DNA of 64,000 bases. Source: Schistocephalus solidus (lineage: Eukaryota; Platyhelminthes; Cestoda; Diphyllobothriidea; Diphyllobothriidae). The stretch lies in the NCBI GenBank assembly GCA_017591395.1, contig WEDG01004059.1:1-64000 (forward strand). Reading direction: 5' to 3'. Under the pieces are notes generated by a model. That model saw nothing but the letters and a program-made list of their open reading frames with translations, did no database searches and was not told where the DNA came from. Numbering within the stretch: the stretch's first letter is position 1; each line of letters opens with the position of its first letter. A program made the translations under genes and the position numbers. Positions 20,560-33,200 of the stretch are shown here, one piece after another.

Positions 20560-23544
20560 TTTTCCTAAGTTTGTACAAATTAAAGCCGCGTCCTAGCAAA
20601 TATGACAACGAAAATCTCAGCCCCTCGCAAGCTCTCAGCCGTTGAATCGAAGCGTTGCTTGGTTACATCTTGTCATCACAGCAATGCTATGCGTATGCAA
20701 CCAGTTGTTAAGGCTAAGCAGCCTGATCTCTCAACTGTACAAAATTTTAATGATTTTATGTTAAAGTTAGGATCAGTTCTCCCTTTACTGGGGAAATTAT
20801 TTGACGGTGACATCTCTGCTATGCCCTCTCAGGAATGTCAGCGTCTGGACTATCTTGTCCATTTGGTTGCCAGGTAAACATTAGACTGGCAGAAAAGAAA
20901 TAAAAAATTTCTTTTAAAAAATGTTTCCCAAGGCCGACGACCTTTTGACGTTGCCATTAACTTCCTGTACTCGTGCGGCTTCGACTACAAAATAGCGGAA
21001 GCCAAACGCCTCTCCTCATGTAGCAAACATTCATCTTTATACGCCACCCTTTGTTCATCAATCGAGGTAGACTTAATCTTCGCACAACGAGGTCACATTT
21101 CTCTTTATCTAGAAGTTGAAAAATGTTTCCTTTGTAGGGATCTTACACCAATGGATAGAAGGAATGTGTCTCCCATCTCGTGTTGTTCATCGGCCTCAGT
21201 ATATTATCCATAAGTCTGTTCATGGCTATGTAAACCACAACGAGACGGTAAAGCAATCTCCTCTAGTGCCCGGTTCAAAACCCCCCTTAACTTCACCTCC
21301 CACTTTTCGTCCAACGAATCATTAAACGCCTTCTTCCTCAAAAATAGGAATTTCAAACTCAGCAGCTATCAACCATGTCGTTAGCCCGCCTTGTACGTCA
21401 GTGGCTCCTTCTAAAGTGTCAAGACCAACTGATTCTCCGTTTCAAAGTAGTTTTCCTTGTATTCCTGCTTTTGACGTAGTCCAAAAAACTGGGTCAAATC
21501 TGCCTCGTTCCCATTCCTCACCATCTACTCCGGTCTCAGCTGTAAGATTTACTTCACTCATCAATAACCCGGGCAAGTCAACGTATGCTCCTTATTAAAT
21601 CTCCAAAAAGAAAAAAAGTCATTACAGTTGGGAAACCTCCTAACCCTCCAGCATTTTCTATACGTTCCCGGAATTTCCTTAGCAATTATTCCAACCAAAC
21701 AACTTATCAGGCTCCCCAATTAATTAGCTCTACCCCTTATGGTAACCGTTTTCCAACAAAATTGCTTCATTTTCAAATCTAATTCTCACCCCATATTATT
21801 CCAATATTCCTCGAAATCCTATTTTAAGGCCTTCTCATATTTTTGTTAACGCAAAAAATAGCCTTCCTTTCAATGAATACCACCCAAATATGTTTCTCTA
21901 CAATAATCCTAATTAAGTTAACAGTAATAGCTTAGATAATTGTAGATCATAGAAATTTTACTTTCCATCTACACCTTCCTCCCTACAGTTCAGTTCCCCA
22001 CCACCAAGTCTTCTTTTTTTATAAACACTAATGAGTGTATTCCGTGTTCCACGAATATGCTCAGAATAGTTTCACTCAACGTGAGGTCAGTCGTGAAAAA
22101 TATGACTGAGCTAAGAACTGTAGCTTTTGAGTTTTACCCAGATATTATGTGCATCGCAGTATCTTGGGCTCATGCTAGTATTTCAAACTCGATGCTCGCT
22201 TTAGATAATTTTTGATTATATCGACAAGACCGCGTTGAATAACGTGGCGCTGGTTGTCTTCTTTACGTTGGATCGTCTCTTGCACATTCCCCCTTACGAT
22301 CTTAGCATTTCAACGTTTTATTGAAATACTTGTTTCGTTACAGTCGTTTTCCCGCACAAGAAAACAGTCATAATTGGCAGTGTTTATCATCCTCCTTGTT
22401 AGTCTGGCAAGGAAATTCAGCTCTGTGAACTCCTTAAATAAAGTACAGAAGCTCAGTTTGATGTTAAAAGAATCGTAGGAGATTTTTATTTGCCAGAAGT
22501 CGACTGGCATGCAAATTCTTCTCCACCAAAATAATTCAGTTTATATAAGGGAGATAGGCAGAGCCTTTCAAAACCCTATTTACATATAGACGCTAGCAAA
22601 ACAAGCAAGTGTTACATTGCGATATGGGAACTTGTTGAACACGATTTATTTTTCAAACATGTCTCAATTAGTCAGCTCAGTGACAAGAAAAGTTAGTATT
22701 TTAGATTTAATTTTTACTAATTGCGTCCATTCTTTGCCTATGAATTTCTAGCAATACATTTTTGCAAGTGATCACACATTAATTCATTGTTGTTTTTTTA
22801 AGTCTCACTGCTCGAAAGTGGCAAACAGCGCAATTGCGGTGTTGCATGCCATCAGACGAGCCTTTTTGGATTTGGATGAAGATCTCTCCGCTAAGACTTT
22901 TGGAACATTCATTAGGCCGCATTTGGAATATGCTATGCAAGCCTGGAAACCCTGGACAGTTCAAGATCAGAACTGCCTCGAAAGAGTACAGAGGAAAGCC
23001 ACCAAAATGGTTAGAAGGCAAAGCTCCTTGCCATATCCAACCCATCTAATGAATCTTAATCTGTTCCCTTTGAGTTATAGGCAAATGCGTGGTGATCTCC
23101 TGCAGACATTCCGAATTGTGAAGGGATTGGATTGTTGCCTGGAATTCTCTGACTTCTTTGAATTTGCCGCCACGACCCATCTCCGAGGTCACCCATTGAA
23201 ACTGCGTGTCCAGCAGGCGAGACTGGATGTGCGCAAGTTCTCCTTCTCTGTCAGAGTGGTTAAACCATAAAATGCCCTCCTTGAAGACGTTGTGATGTCA
23301 CCATCGCTGGAAAGCTTTAAAAGGAGCCTTGACAGTTTTATGTTCCAAAACGATCCTGAGCGATGAGGAATTTATCTTCATCCTAGAGAGCCGTGCACCA
23401 GTTGTCATATTTTATGACCGCCTTTTGTACCTTTGCAACCCACACGGTTTCTCTGTATATCGCACTTAATTTTACGTTACACATAGGGTTCTCAAAGGCC
23501 CATGCCTATTTCCCTCAATAATTTGAATTGAATTGAATTGAAAA
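20560..23544 (+). mobile_element. LINE B, nearly full-length but internally deleted (right arm)
   Basis: ORF1-like frames lie at 20602..20877, 21116..21325, 21401..21598 and 21585..21782. An endonuclease-like region follows at about 22060..22790, with IVSLNVRSVVKNMTELR, FYPDIMCIAVSWAHAS, ILDLIFTN and SDHTLIH. The RT C-terminus lies at 22818..23270. The 3' end is marked by 'tgaattgaattgaattgaa' at about 23522..23541. The central RT with the YADD box is absent. This arm keeps the RT tail in one 150-residue frame, which makes it the better copy for reading the element. Confidence 0.7.
22818..23270 (+). pseudogene. LINE B RT C-terminal ORF (150 residues)
   Basis: One continuous frame carries IRRAFLDLDEDLSAKTFGTF, IRPHLEYAMQAWKPWTVQDQ, LERVQRKATKMVRRQ, LSYRQMRGDLLQTFRIVKGL, DFFEFAATTHLRGHPLKL and VRKFSFSVRVVKP. 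This is the post-catalytic part of a LINE reverse transcriptase, ahead of the usual 'WNSLP..vv.apS...FK..LD' tail, which follows after a stop at 23270. The start is artificial: the upstream sequence is the endonuclease SDH region, joined by an internal deletion. Confidence 0.75.
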
Positions 23545-25993
23545 AAGTCTCCTCCTCTGTAAAGCCAGAAATTAAACGAACCTATGTTGACTTTTCTCCT
23601 GTTACCAAAAATTATTTAACAATTTTACCAGCACTCTGGATTGGCTAAGCTTTTTTCAAATAATTAACTTAGTTTTTATCACGATACAGTGCTAGGTATA
23701 TCAGAAGGCCGCCTCAATTTCATTCCACAAAAGACCATAATCTCAAATGCTGCTTCTTCCATGGTGCCACACGATCTTCAAAATCGGCTTTAAAAATTAC
23801 GAAAGCTGTTTAAGGATCCGTCCATAAGTTCCTTAACGGCCCACTTTAGGATCGCACAAATATTTGAATTAGCTTCAGGAATGAGGATCACGCGAGATAT
23901 GCGTAGGGAGTCTCTAGCAATTAGCAATGATAATACTTCCAGATCTGTTGCTCAAGTGTTCCGCCTCCGTTCTTCCGCTTTATCGCAAAAAGTCATTCCG
24001 CCTTTACATGATTGCAACAATAATTTCATTACAAAGGACATAGACAAAGCAGAATTATTAAAATCCTTTTTTGCCAAACATTATAACCTTGGAAGTAATC
24101 CCATCACTTCGATCGCTCTGACGTCTCATGAGTTGCTCACTAACATTGATTCCGTTCCTACAAATATTCAGAAACAGGTAAGCCAACTTAATCAATCATA
24201 CTCAGTTTGAACCGACGACATCCCACATTCCTAATTAAACAGCTAAGTGATTTTCCCCTTTGCTGAGCAAAGTTTTCGCAGTTTTTATTGACAATGGTTT
24301 CTTTCCTTATTATTGGAAAACCTCTATTATTATTCCAGTCTTTCAATCTTGCCTTCCCTCGGATGTTCACAATTATCGCGGTGTTCATAAAACACCTTCT
24401 CTTGCTAAGCTCTTTGAAAAACTAATTGCCGTATAAATTACAGATTTTTGCATAACCAATCAACTTCTTAGCTATTCCCAACGTGACTTCCTTCCTAATC
24501 GCTCTTGTGAAAAATGTCACCTGTCTTTTCTTAATCTATTAATATCTCTTCGTAATGATCATCTTTCTCTGGTCATTATCTATTTTGATCTTAGCAAGGC
24601 CTTCGATAAAGTGCCTCATATGTGACTTATAGTTAAGTTAGAAGCTCTAGGACTTCGTGGTCCCTTACCGATTTCAGTACTTCATATCTTACTATTCGTA
24701 AAAAAGGTCGTAGTGTGGTCCACATTTTCAGCTGAGACCCCTTCAAAGAACCTTGCCGGTCCTCTTTTGCTTTTGCTTTACATTAATGTTATTCCATCAG
24801 CAGTTAAACACTCATTCTTTTATTTATGCGGACGATATTAAATGTGTATATTCCTTCTCTCAATCTTCAGTCCAACAATGCTTAGAAGAAATCCATGCAG
24901 ACTTGTTTACTCTGTCCGCGTTAAGCTCAACGTGGTAAATGGAATTCTCACCATATTAGTGTCGTAACATGTGCTTCGGTCTTGGGAGACTACCGGGACA
25001 GGTTATTTTTCAAGGCACCCCTATGATTGATTTTTCCATTATCAAGGATTTAGGTTTAAGCTACCCTAATAATTTACTTCTGTCACCTCACGTCGATAGA
25101 CTTACGGCCAAAGCTGCCCATCTTATGGCTTTATCTCTTATAATTCCTGAAATTAAATTAAGAATTTATCTAATGTTTTTCCTTCCCATTCTTGAACAGT
25201 GTTTTCCATTTTTTTGGTTTAATGACCGAGTGTAGCCGTTCCAAAATTAAAAAGGTCCAAAGACATTATACTCGGAAACTCTTACCTTCCGAACCTTTCA
25301 ACTTCCTCGTACTCGAATAACTTCCAGCTAACTAACCTAAAACTTCAATGGGTTCGGAGACTGGAAGCTAGCTTCTGCCTCCTTTATCGCCTTAATCAAG
25401 CCCTAACCCCCCTTAGCCGTCCGTACAACCCATGTAACTCTTCACTGAGTATACCACCTATTATATCCTCCATATCTAAACGCTCTCTGTTCTTTGCTTC
25501 CAGATATTTCTTCTTTGGAATAACCTGCCAATCGATAAAAGGTTTTCAAATAACCTGTCTACATTTAAGCAAAGACTGCACATTTGTCTTACAACTCATT
25601 CAATTAACCTTTTATTTTCTTCTTCCTTTCAGAGCAGCTTTCTCCATGACTCCGAGAAAGAACCATCGGGAATTTAGAAGGCCTTCTCCAAATTATATCT
25701 TCCAGGCATCGTTTGCCCCACGAAGAATGATGTCCTTATATCCCATGCCTCCATAAAATGATGGCCAAACAATTATATCATATTGAACGCTCATTATGAA
25801 GAACCTCCGTTTAGAATGCGATAACCATCCTCAGAATTACGATCTGAATACTGAGCTGTGCAGGCCTCAGATTCATTATCGATTCTCATCCCAACTAGCA
25901 CCCCTCAGCGCATAATTTGATTTCTTCTTACTCAATTATCGGATCTCCTATTATCCTTACCTTCTACGCACAGAAGAAACCTACCATGCTGCT
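23545..25993 (+). mobile_element. LINE A, reverse transcriptase half (right arm)
   Basis: LINE A resumes after the (TTGAA)n end of LINE B with a region reading RTYVDFSPVTKNYLTILP. It then gives the frame 23881..24210 (AELLKSFFAKHYNLGSNP, ALTSHELLTNIDSVPTNIQK). RT pieces follow at about 24500..24700, 24753..24938 (FIYADDIKCVYSFS, the YADD box) and 24969..25235 (MCFGLGRLP and the thumb). The tail with WNNLPIDK follows. Stops and frameshifts differ from the left copy: here the RT core is broken before the YADD box. Confidence 0.7.
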
Positions 25994-26860
25994 TCATTGT
26001 AAAGCTGTCATGTTTGCAGATGACATTAAACTATGGACTGAAGTCAGCTGCGCTGATGACGCAAAAGGTTTACAATCGAATATTGACAAACTAAGTGCCT
26101 GGTCGGCTAGGTGGCTTCTTAAGTTAAATGTATCCAAGTGCGTGATCCTACACATAAGCGCCGGTCGAAAAGTATCTCTGAGACACTAGTACTTTATTAA
26201 TGGCACTGCATTAAAAGAGGTAGAAACATACGAAGATCTGGGCATGTGGACAACTGCGAATTCGATGCCCTCAGAACACTGTAAGAAAGCAGTCCAGAAG
26301 GCAACATGTACACTACGTTGGATCAGATGTGCGTTTAAAATATTCCCCCTTCATCTCTTTGGAAAAGTCTGTGGTGTCTTTGTGAGACCGCATTTAGATT
26401 ACGGAATACCAGCCTGGATACCATGGATGAAGAAAGATGTTGACCTCGTCGAACAGGTGCAATGAAGAGCAATGAAGATGGTTGACGGTCTTAAGACTTT
26501 ACCGTAGCAAGACAGATGGAAAAAGCTTGACTTATGTCCTCTTTCATACAGGCACTTACGGTGTAGCCTGCTCTGGACATTCCGGATTATCCGGGGCCAT
26601 GATTTGTCCCCGATATCGGAGGATTTCTTCGACTTTGCCTGCACAACTCATCTGCATGGTCATCCTTACAAGGTTAATAGCAAACGCACACAATTGAACC
26701 TCAGAAAGTTTTGTTTCAGCCAACGAGTGGTACGACCTTGGAACTCGTTACCAAGCGAGACGGTTACCTCTGACAGCATTACTGATTTAAAAGAATGCTT
26801 GATGGCATTATATTTGACAAAAGACGACTTTCACAACATGATTACTTAAAACCAGCCTTT
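25990..26860 (+). mobile_element. LINE D, RT C-terminal two thirds
   Basis: The plus strand reads VMFADDIKLWTEV (catalytic FADD box), LSAWSARWLLKLNVSKCVIL, YEDLGMW and FVRPHLDYGIPAWIPWMKKD. It continues with VDLVEQVQ, DFFDFACTTHLHGHPYKVNS, FCFSQRVVRPWNSLPSETV and ITDLKECLMALY, ending at a stop at 26849. Several frame changes (26189, 26465, 26600) and a stop after EQVQ show it is dead. It is related to LINE B but distinct. Its start coincides with the outer end of the inverted-repeat right arm. Confidence 0.75.
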
Positions 26861-27690
26861 TAAAATATTTCGGGCTCTACTTTTCTTCAACAATGTTTCA
26901 CCAGTGGCTGTTAAAACGCATTTCAGGTTATGTTATGCTTTGACTCAAACATTTTTAAATGTACACCATTTTATATTGACTGTACACATGCAATGATAAC
27001 TTTATATTAATAGGGTCATCTAGGGCAATGCCTGAAACCGATCAAAATATACAAAATATACAATATGCCTGCGCGGAACAGTGTGACGGTGTCGACTCTT
27101 CTTAGACTGTTCACAATCTTTTCGGTTCCTCTGTTGTTGGTCTGAGAAATCAGCAATGAGAGTATCATGGTTACTTCTCTGACAATTCTACCATAACATA
27201 CACGATCTCTTCGGTCCTTTCCGCGTTCGATACTAAGCACACGGATGATACCTGCGAAGTTTTCCCCTGTCTAGAATCCTTGACGGTTACGTTTATAACC
27301 AATTGGCACTTATTGGTATCACACCAGTGGGGCTGAAAACTAGCCCCTGTCGTTAAATTATTTTTCCCACGATGATGAGCGTTTTGAACGCTCATACGCT
27401 ATCATCAGCATCTCGGTCGTACCAAACGCGTATGTTTTCACCTAGGAGTGACAGTTTTTTTCTCCTTAAAATTCCACAAGCCCAAATCAAGATATGCCTT
27501 TTCCGAAAATGCTCTAGGAGTTTTTTCACTGTCTGCTCTTTTGTCCCACTTTTTGATTACACTGATTTGTGTTAATAATCATAGCCAATATTTGTCCTTC
27601 TATTCGAACCTAATTGTACACGATTTCCTACTCGTTGTAAGTGATTTTTATCCAAGGACAGTGCCCTTCCGGGTACTCAAATAAAACATC
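26861..27690. other. No gene recognised
   Basis: Only short, unrecognised frames. A near-perfect 20-bp palindrome built on 'atgagcgttttgaacgctcat' lies at about 27373..27393; its role is unknown. Confidence 0.3.
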
Positions 27691-28640
27691 TATCGGTCTG
27701 TCTACTCTTTCGATATAGTTCTGAGCTTGAACTGTCCAGGGTCTCCAGTCTTGTACAGCATATTCCAAATGTAGCCTAACGAATGGTCCAAAAATCTTCG
27801 CGGAGAGATCTTCATCAAAATCCAAAAAGGCTCATCTGATGGCATGCAACATGACCATTGCACTCCTCACCACTTTCAAGCAGTGACAGGATGGTTTTAA
27901 GGTAGTCGTCAGTACAAAAGGTAGTTTTGGGTTTCCACATCTTTTAAGGCTTCACCGTCGAAAAAGTATGTTCTTTTATATACAGATCCAGATGGGTTGC
28001 CTAAGCGAAATATTGTACACTTATCGACGTTGAACCGCCAAAGCCGGGTGATTCGACCACTCCTCTAACCGAGGTAATTTGATCTGTATTTTATTTATGT
28101 CAGCAGGGTTCTGGAGTACACTTTAGATTTTCATTTTGTCGGCGAAAATTGTTGCTTTCCATTCCAGATCCCTAACACAATCGTTCACGTCTACTAGGCA
28201 CAAAATTGGCCCTAATACGGAACACTGAGGAACCCCACTCTAGACCACAGCAGAACTTGACCACTCTTAGCTAATGCACACAACCAAGGGCCGCCCCACA
28301 AAAAAGTTGTCGATTCATTTGAGCAGGAAAACTCTGTTTGCAAGTCTCCTTGGGGTTCTACAAGAGTCTCTGGTGCGGCACAGTGTTGAAGGCCGTTTGA
28401 AAGTCAATGAAGGCGATGTGAACCACGAGTCTAGCTTCAGGTGCGTATGTCCACCTCTGGAGAGATTGCAGCCAACCCTCCGTGCAGAATCTTCCTTTTT
28501 ACAACCCATGTTGACAAATTGATAACAAATTATGAGTCTCCAGGAATTTCACCATTTGCTCTTGATGAACCTTTCCATAACCTTTCGGAGGATGCAGGTC
28601 AAGCTTATTGGCCTGTAATTTTTCACTGAAGACGAAAGAC
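27690..28640 (-). mobile_element. Decayed LINE RT (minus strand)
   Basis: Read from 28640 downward the minus strand gives VHIAFIDFQTAFNTVPHQRL (RT 'D...AFD.VPH' motif), a 'GVPQCSVLGPILC'-like stretch and 'ATIFADKMKI' (a damaged FADD box). Near 27860..27700 it reads MDFDEDLSAKIFGPFVRLHL, EYAVQDWRPWTVQAQN (LINE C-terminal block). Frames change many times; it is inactive. The last part closely resembles LINE B and the earlier part LINE D, so two related fragments may abut here. Confidence 0.6.
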
Positions 28641-30115
28641 AACAAGATATATATAGGTATCAATACCAGCATAGGTATCCAGGTTTGAAAAAAGGCAACA
28701 ATTTAACGAGTCAATAATATTTTACTAGACTGAAATCAAAGAGTGAGAAATGATAATCCACTACCAAGTGTTAATACCCTAAAAGGTTTTACGGCATGAC
28801 ACTTCGGTTTTCTTTTCGCGCATTCCAGCTGTTTTCGCTTATCTTTTTAAGAACTCAAAAAAATTGGTCAATATATCTCTTTAAAAGTTCCATATAATTG
28901 ACAATAAACCGTAAGAACTCAGTCTAATTATACAAAACGTAAAATAACGATTGAACATTCAATAACGCTATCGACAATTAACGCTAAAGCTGCGAGTAAG
29001 AACCCAAATCCAGCCGATGGAACAGTTTTATCCCAAAAATACACTGCGCCTAACAATAAAATTGGCAATGTCCTGAAGATAGTTCTAGCACCAGCTTCAA
29101 CCTTTACCTGAACCTAAGCCCATACTCTGGTTCACTTGCAACCTGGATGACCATCTTGCTCCCATTTTTTGTATACTTTACTAATTCTATTGTACATGGC
29201 ATTTTTTATTTTGCGGCAGAATTCTGCCCCATTTAGAGGTTAAAATTATAGGTAAGATGACGACTGGCCAAATATTTGATGCTCTGAGGACTCTAGAGTG
29301 CACCGAAATCATTTAATCGGTTAGGAGTCATATCCATCCACTCATTTGACGAAACCTGTCCTGTGTTGGGTGAAGTTTTTCGTCCCCGATTTTTCAACAC
29401 TGTTCCCAAGTGCTTGGTACTGGTTATTGCGACCAGTATGGTTAGTAAGAATGAATGGAAGGTTATCTGTAGTACATGGGCTTAATCTCTCATTTTGGGA
29501 CTTATGCGTGCTAGTTATCCAAAGCTGTCAAAGGTTATATAATGCTGCACTCCCGTATTGTAATTCACTTGGTTTTGACTGGTTTACCCTTTAGGTTATT
29601 AATTTTTCATGCAGACAGTACTAGTGGATGCCCTATAATTTGGGTCTCGCTCTGACATGCGTTCTGCAATTTTCTTCGTGTTTACACTTAGTTTTCTCCC
29701 TTTCCGTAATCCGTGACTAGGCATGGGGGAGGAGCGGGTGAGTGACTTATGGAAACCTCTAGCCTTGATCGCTTTTAGCGTAACTAATTCAGCTATCTGA
29801 AGTATGAAATGTTTTGTTTGTGGCTGTTTGCTATTTTGTATTAATGTTCGATTTGGGTTAGGGCTTTATTCTTCCAAATTCATGAAGTTGTCATCCATCT
29901 AAAGTTATCTAACTTACTTTGGGTATTGTATCCGTAAGTGCGCAGTTTTTAATATGTAAAGATGCTAAAATGAAGCCTTGGAATGATTTATCTGTATCCG
30001 CCACTTCTGTGTCTTCCCTATTTGATTATCGTGTGACCAGGTTCGTAGACATTATAATGCTAAATGTCTCATTTTCTCCTTCCTATCCTTAAATTCATAA
30101 ACTTTCTATCCTACA
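28641..30115. promoter_or_regulatory. Intergenic region upstream of NOP14
   Basis: No gene or repeat recognised. Any NOP14 promoter should lie here, but I see no element I can name. At 30100..30116 'ctttctatcctacag' is a good pyrimidine-AG acceptor ending six bases before the NOP14 ATG. It could be the end of a 5' UTR intron or a spliced-leader acceptor. Confidence 0.35.
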
Positions 30116-30121
30116 GAAATA

Positions 30122-30211
30122 ATGACGAAGTTTAGAAACAAAGTTTCTCTCAGACAGAAATCGAAAACGATGTTAAAGAAAACAAATAAGATGAAGTCAA
30201 AGGGAAATTCG
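30122..30211 (+). CDS. NOP14: NOP14 exon 1
   Basis: Thirty codons, strongly basic (many Lys, Arg), from ATG at 30122 to a GTAGGT donor at 30212. The basic N-terminus fits NOP14. The following intron is only 46 bp (30212-30257, ending attag). Confidence 0.7.
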
Positions 30212-33200
30212 GTAGGTATTTTTTTTCCTTTTTTACCAAACATTATCCTACCATTAGAGAGAACATGTGCTCTCAAGGGAACTGAAAGAATTTGGAAAGG
30301 TCGGCGGAATGATCGATAGGCGAATTGGAGTGAAGGGGCAACCTACAACCTCTGCCGACGCTATGCTTCGCCGCCACATAATTGAAAAATTGGTGCGTTC
30401 TTTACGTAGTACCGCTTTCCTTTTTTCCTCACTCTTACCCGTGCTTTTTACTTTGGTTAACCGTTTCGAGTTATACGCACCGTCCAATTGTCTTATTAGT
30501 TTTTCCATACGTTCGGAAAATTTACAACCGGTTTCCTATACACTGAATAATGGTCTTGCATTTACTTGACTTCGGGAACTGACATCTAGAAATTATTTGT
30601 TTTGGCAATTCTTATAGTATTTAGTCTAAGGTACATTTCCGCGTCACTCATAATCCCTAAGTTGGTCAACTGAGTGCATCACTCTACCGGCGTCTAACCC
30701 CATCGTCTTCCATTAAAATCGGTCAGTAGCAGCTTTTTACGGTAAATTTAGTTAATCAGCTGATGAACTGTGAGAATCTTAGACCGTGAGGTCTGAAGTA
30801 GATATTGGATCCGTGACCACTAAAGTCGTCGGTATCACTTCGCCACCTTGCTGCCACCGATAGGCAAGACCAGGTTCAAACAATAAAACCCCTGAAATCT
30901 CGTGCGGAGCAGCTCCGCGCGAATACCTCAGGGGCCTTATTTGCACTCCTCTTTGTCCTTTATTTGTTTAACAGGAGTTGCGACTTGTTTGAACTAAAAT
31001 CTAGAATTTTCGTTATTCCGTTACCCGTTTGTGCGCCTTTATTATGTCTGTGCCACTCATCATGTTGACTTCCAATTATCTCCTCAGGTAGTGGAAGTTT
31101 TCTATTACTTCAGGAGCTTCGCAGTTCATAATAGAATTGCTGGTTTGAAGCCTGGACCTTCTGACAGTTTTCTCAGATAACTAATATCAAGGCTCAATTA
31201 CACTAGGTCACTTATTTGCAATAGAACTCATTGACTTTTCAATATCAGGGTTAATAAAGATCTGTGGCACCAGGGTTGTTCTCCAACACATGTCGATGAG
31301 CACCGTGTCGAAAAAGGAGCATAACCCATACGGCCGTCGTTGGTTATTTAAATGGAATCGCTCTCCGCATCAGTCACTCGGGTTTCGAGCAGTAAATACT
31401 CTATGAAATACTAGGAATGCGCTAGTAGGAGGCGTCTGCGGGCTCGTTAATTTGTTGCAGTTATCACGTATGGTGTCAACAACAGTATCCGCGCTGCAGG
31501 AGCCAATTGAGCATGTGGGTTAAGTCAGCTCGTTTCTGATGACTGAGGAAGTTTGGACACGTTATTCGTCGTCCGTCTCATGTGTTCAGTGTTGCGGGCC
31601 TTAATCCGATGCTGCCACCCACTTGAAGGCGTCGAAGTGAAGGTCAACTCAAAACCTGGCTTAACATTGTTCGTCAGTGCTCGATTTCGGTCGCTGGCGA
31701 AGGGTGATTCGAAGTCCCTGGACCCGCTGCCGTACATCACCATACGTGAGGGCGCACAATCCACGATATCACTGGGTTCGGCCGGATAAGACATAATCAT
31801 ATCCGTAAAAGTGCGTTATCTCATTCGCAGGTCCATTTTACGTATTGTACTCTGCAGTCGAGCGCTCTTGAAAGCGTGGCCTCATACATGATCTTGTGAT
31901 CTGGCACGGAATTCACTAAACCCACTCGGTTTGCCCTGGTGCCTTCGTTTTATTACTTGGTCATTAAACTAATTATTTCTGGGATTATTAGCTGGTTTCA
32001 CGCAACAGCATTAACCAGGCTTTCACTGGTTGGTTCATCACTGCTCAAGCATCAAGTAATCTCACAGCGTGTCTTAGTTCCTTGTCCTACAAATTGAACC
32101 CTTTCATTTACTCGGCGTACATCGGAACTCCTCTGGAACGTATCTTTATTTATATGTAGTCAGGCGTCAGCGTTGAATTTGCAGCAGAATAGGCGTTCTG
32201 TTCAGAACATGACCAAAAACTCCGATAACCTTCTTTGAGTTGCGTGAGCTGGAAATTTACCTTATCACTCGTATTTATGTGGAGGTAACTATATTTGCCG
32301 GTAACTGGCTCCTTAATATTGCGCAAACCATGTCCTAACAGGGGTTGTGGTAGTGTCTCATGGTTAAGTCTTGTATTGCGGGTGCAAGACCTGTGTCATA
32401 TTCCACCAAGTCGTGTTAGGTGTTTGCCTCATTGTCTCTGAACAGGCTACTTCGATCGTTCACCACTGAACACAGTGTCCACCTCAATTCTCACCGTTGC
32501 TCTCACTAACCATGAATACCTATGCATATTCAAAGTTTTCAGGGCTTGTCGTCACTTTGCTTTTGTAGTTCTCAACTCAATACTTGGACGCATATCCGGT
32601 CCGAACATAACAGAAGGCAGGTGCTAATGGTTGTCGTCAGCGGACTTTTTTGCCATTTTCTTGTCTGCTTTGTATATCAGACCTCTAGCCACTGCGTTCT
32701 GACGGCACCACCTGTCCTGGTCTGCAGCCAGATAGAGCTCCGCTCCCAGAGTAATCGTATTTTGAAGTTACGATTTCCGAGAGCCCCTTTGATGATCGTT
32801 GTCTGTAGCCAGCAGCTTTACTAGGTAGCCGTCGTCAGACAACTGCAATTACTCTTCAATAATTTGTCAAGTTCTTCAATTTTGCACGCCGCTATCTTTC
32901 ACCAACATCCTCCCATCTTCTATCCTTACGCGTGTGCTATTTGCACACCTCCTTGAGTAGAGCATATTGCTAAAACTGCAGGCTACAGACTGAGTTGGCT
33001 TAGATAGTAATCCGTTTCCTGACACCAAGCTCTCTATCTCACGCCGGTGTTCGACTTCCTTGATTTTCATTTTTATCCACCGCAAAGCAAAGCCGGAAGC
33101 TGTGCAAGTCCTTCGGATCTGCACTCACTAATCGTTCCAAATGTTTTTAATACTTTTTGAGGATCAGGTAGACAGGCATGTTCTGCCGCACAATCTGAAT

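Larger units (their letters stand above)
15570..25993. repeat. Right arm of the giant inverted repeat (~10.4 kb)
   Basis: Reverse complement of the left arm (1262..11730), carrying the same nest of elements in mirrored order and orientation. Frames identical in both arms include the 69-residue frame at 7526..7735 and 19578..19787 and the 65-residue frame at 5694..5891 and 21401..21598. The distal end is sharp: left-arm sequence matches up to 'ctaccatgctgcttcatt' at about 25993. After that the right side continues as another LINE and the left side as a tandem LINE A tail. Confidence 0.85.
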
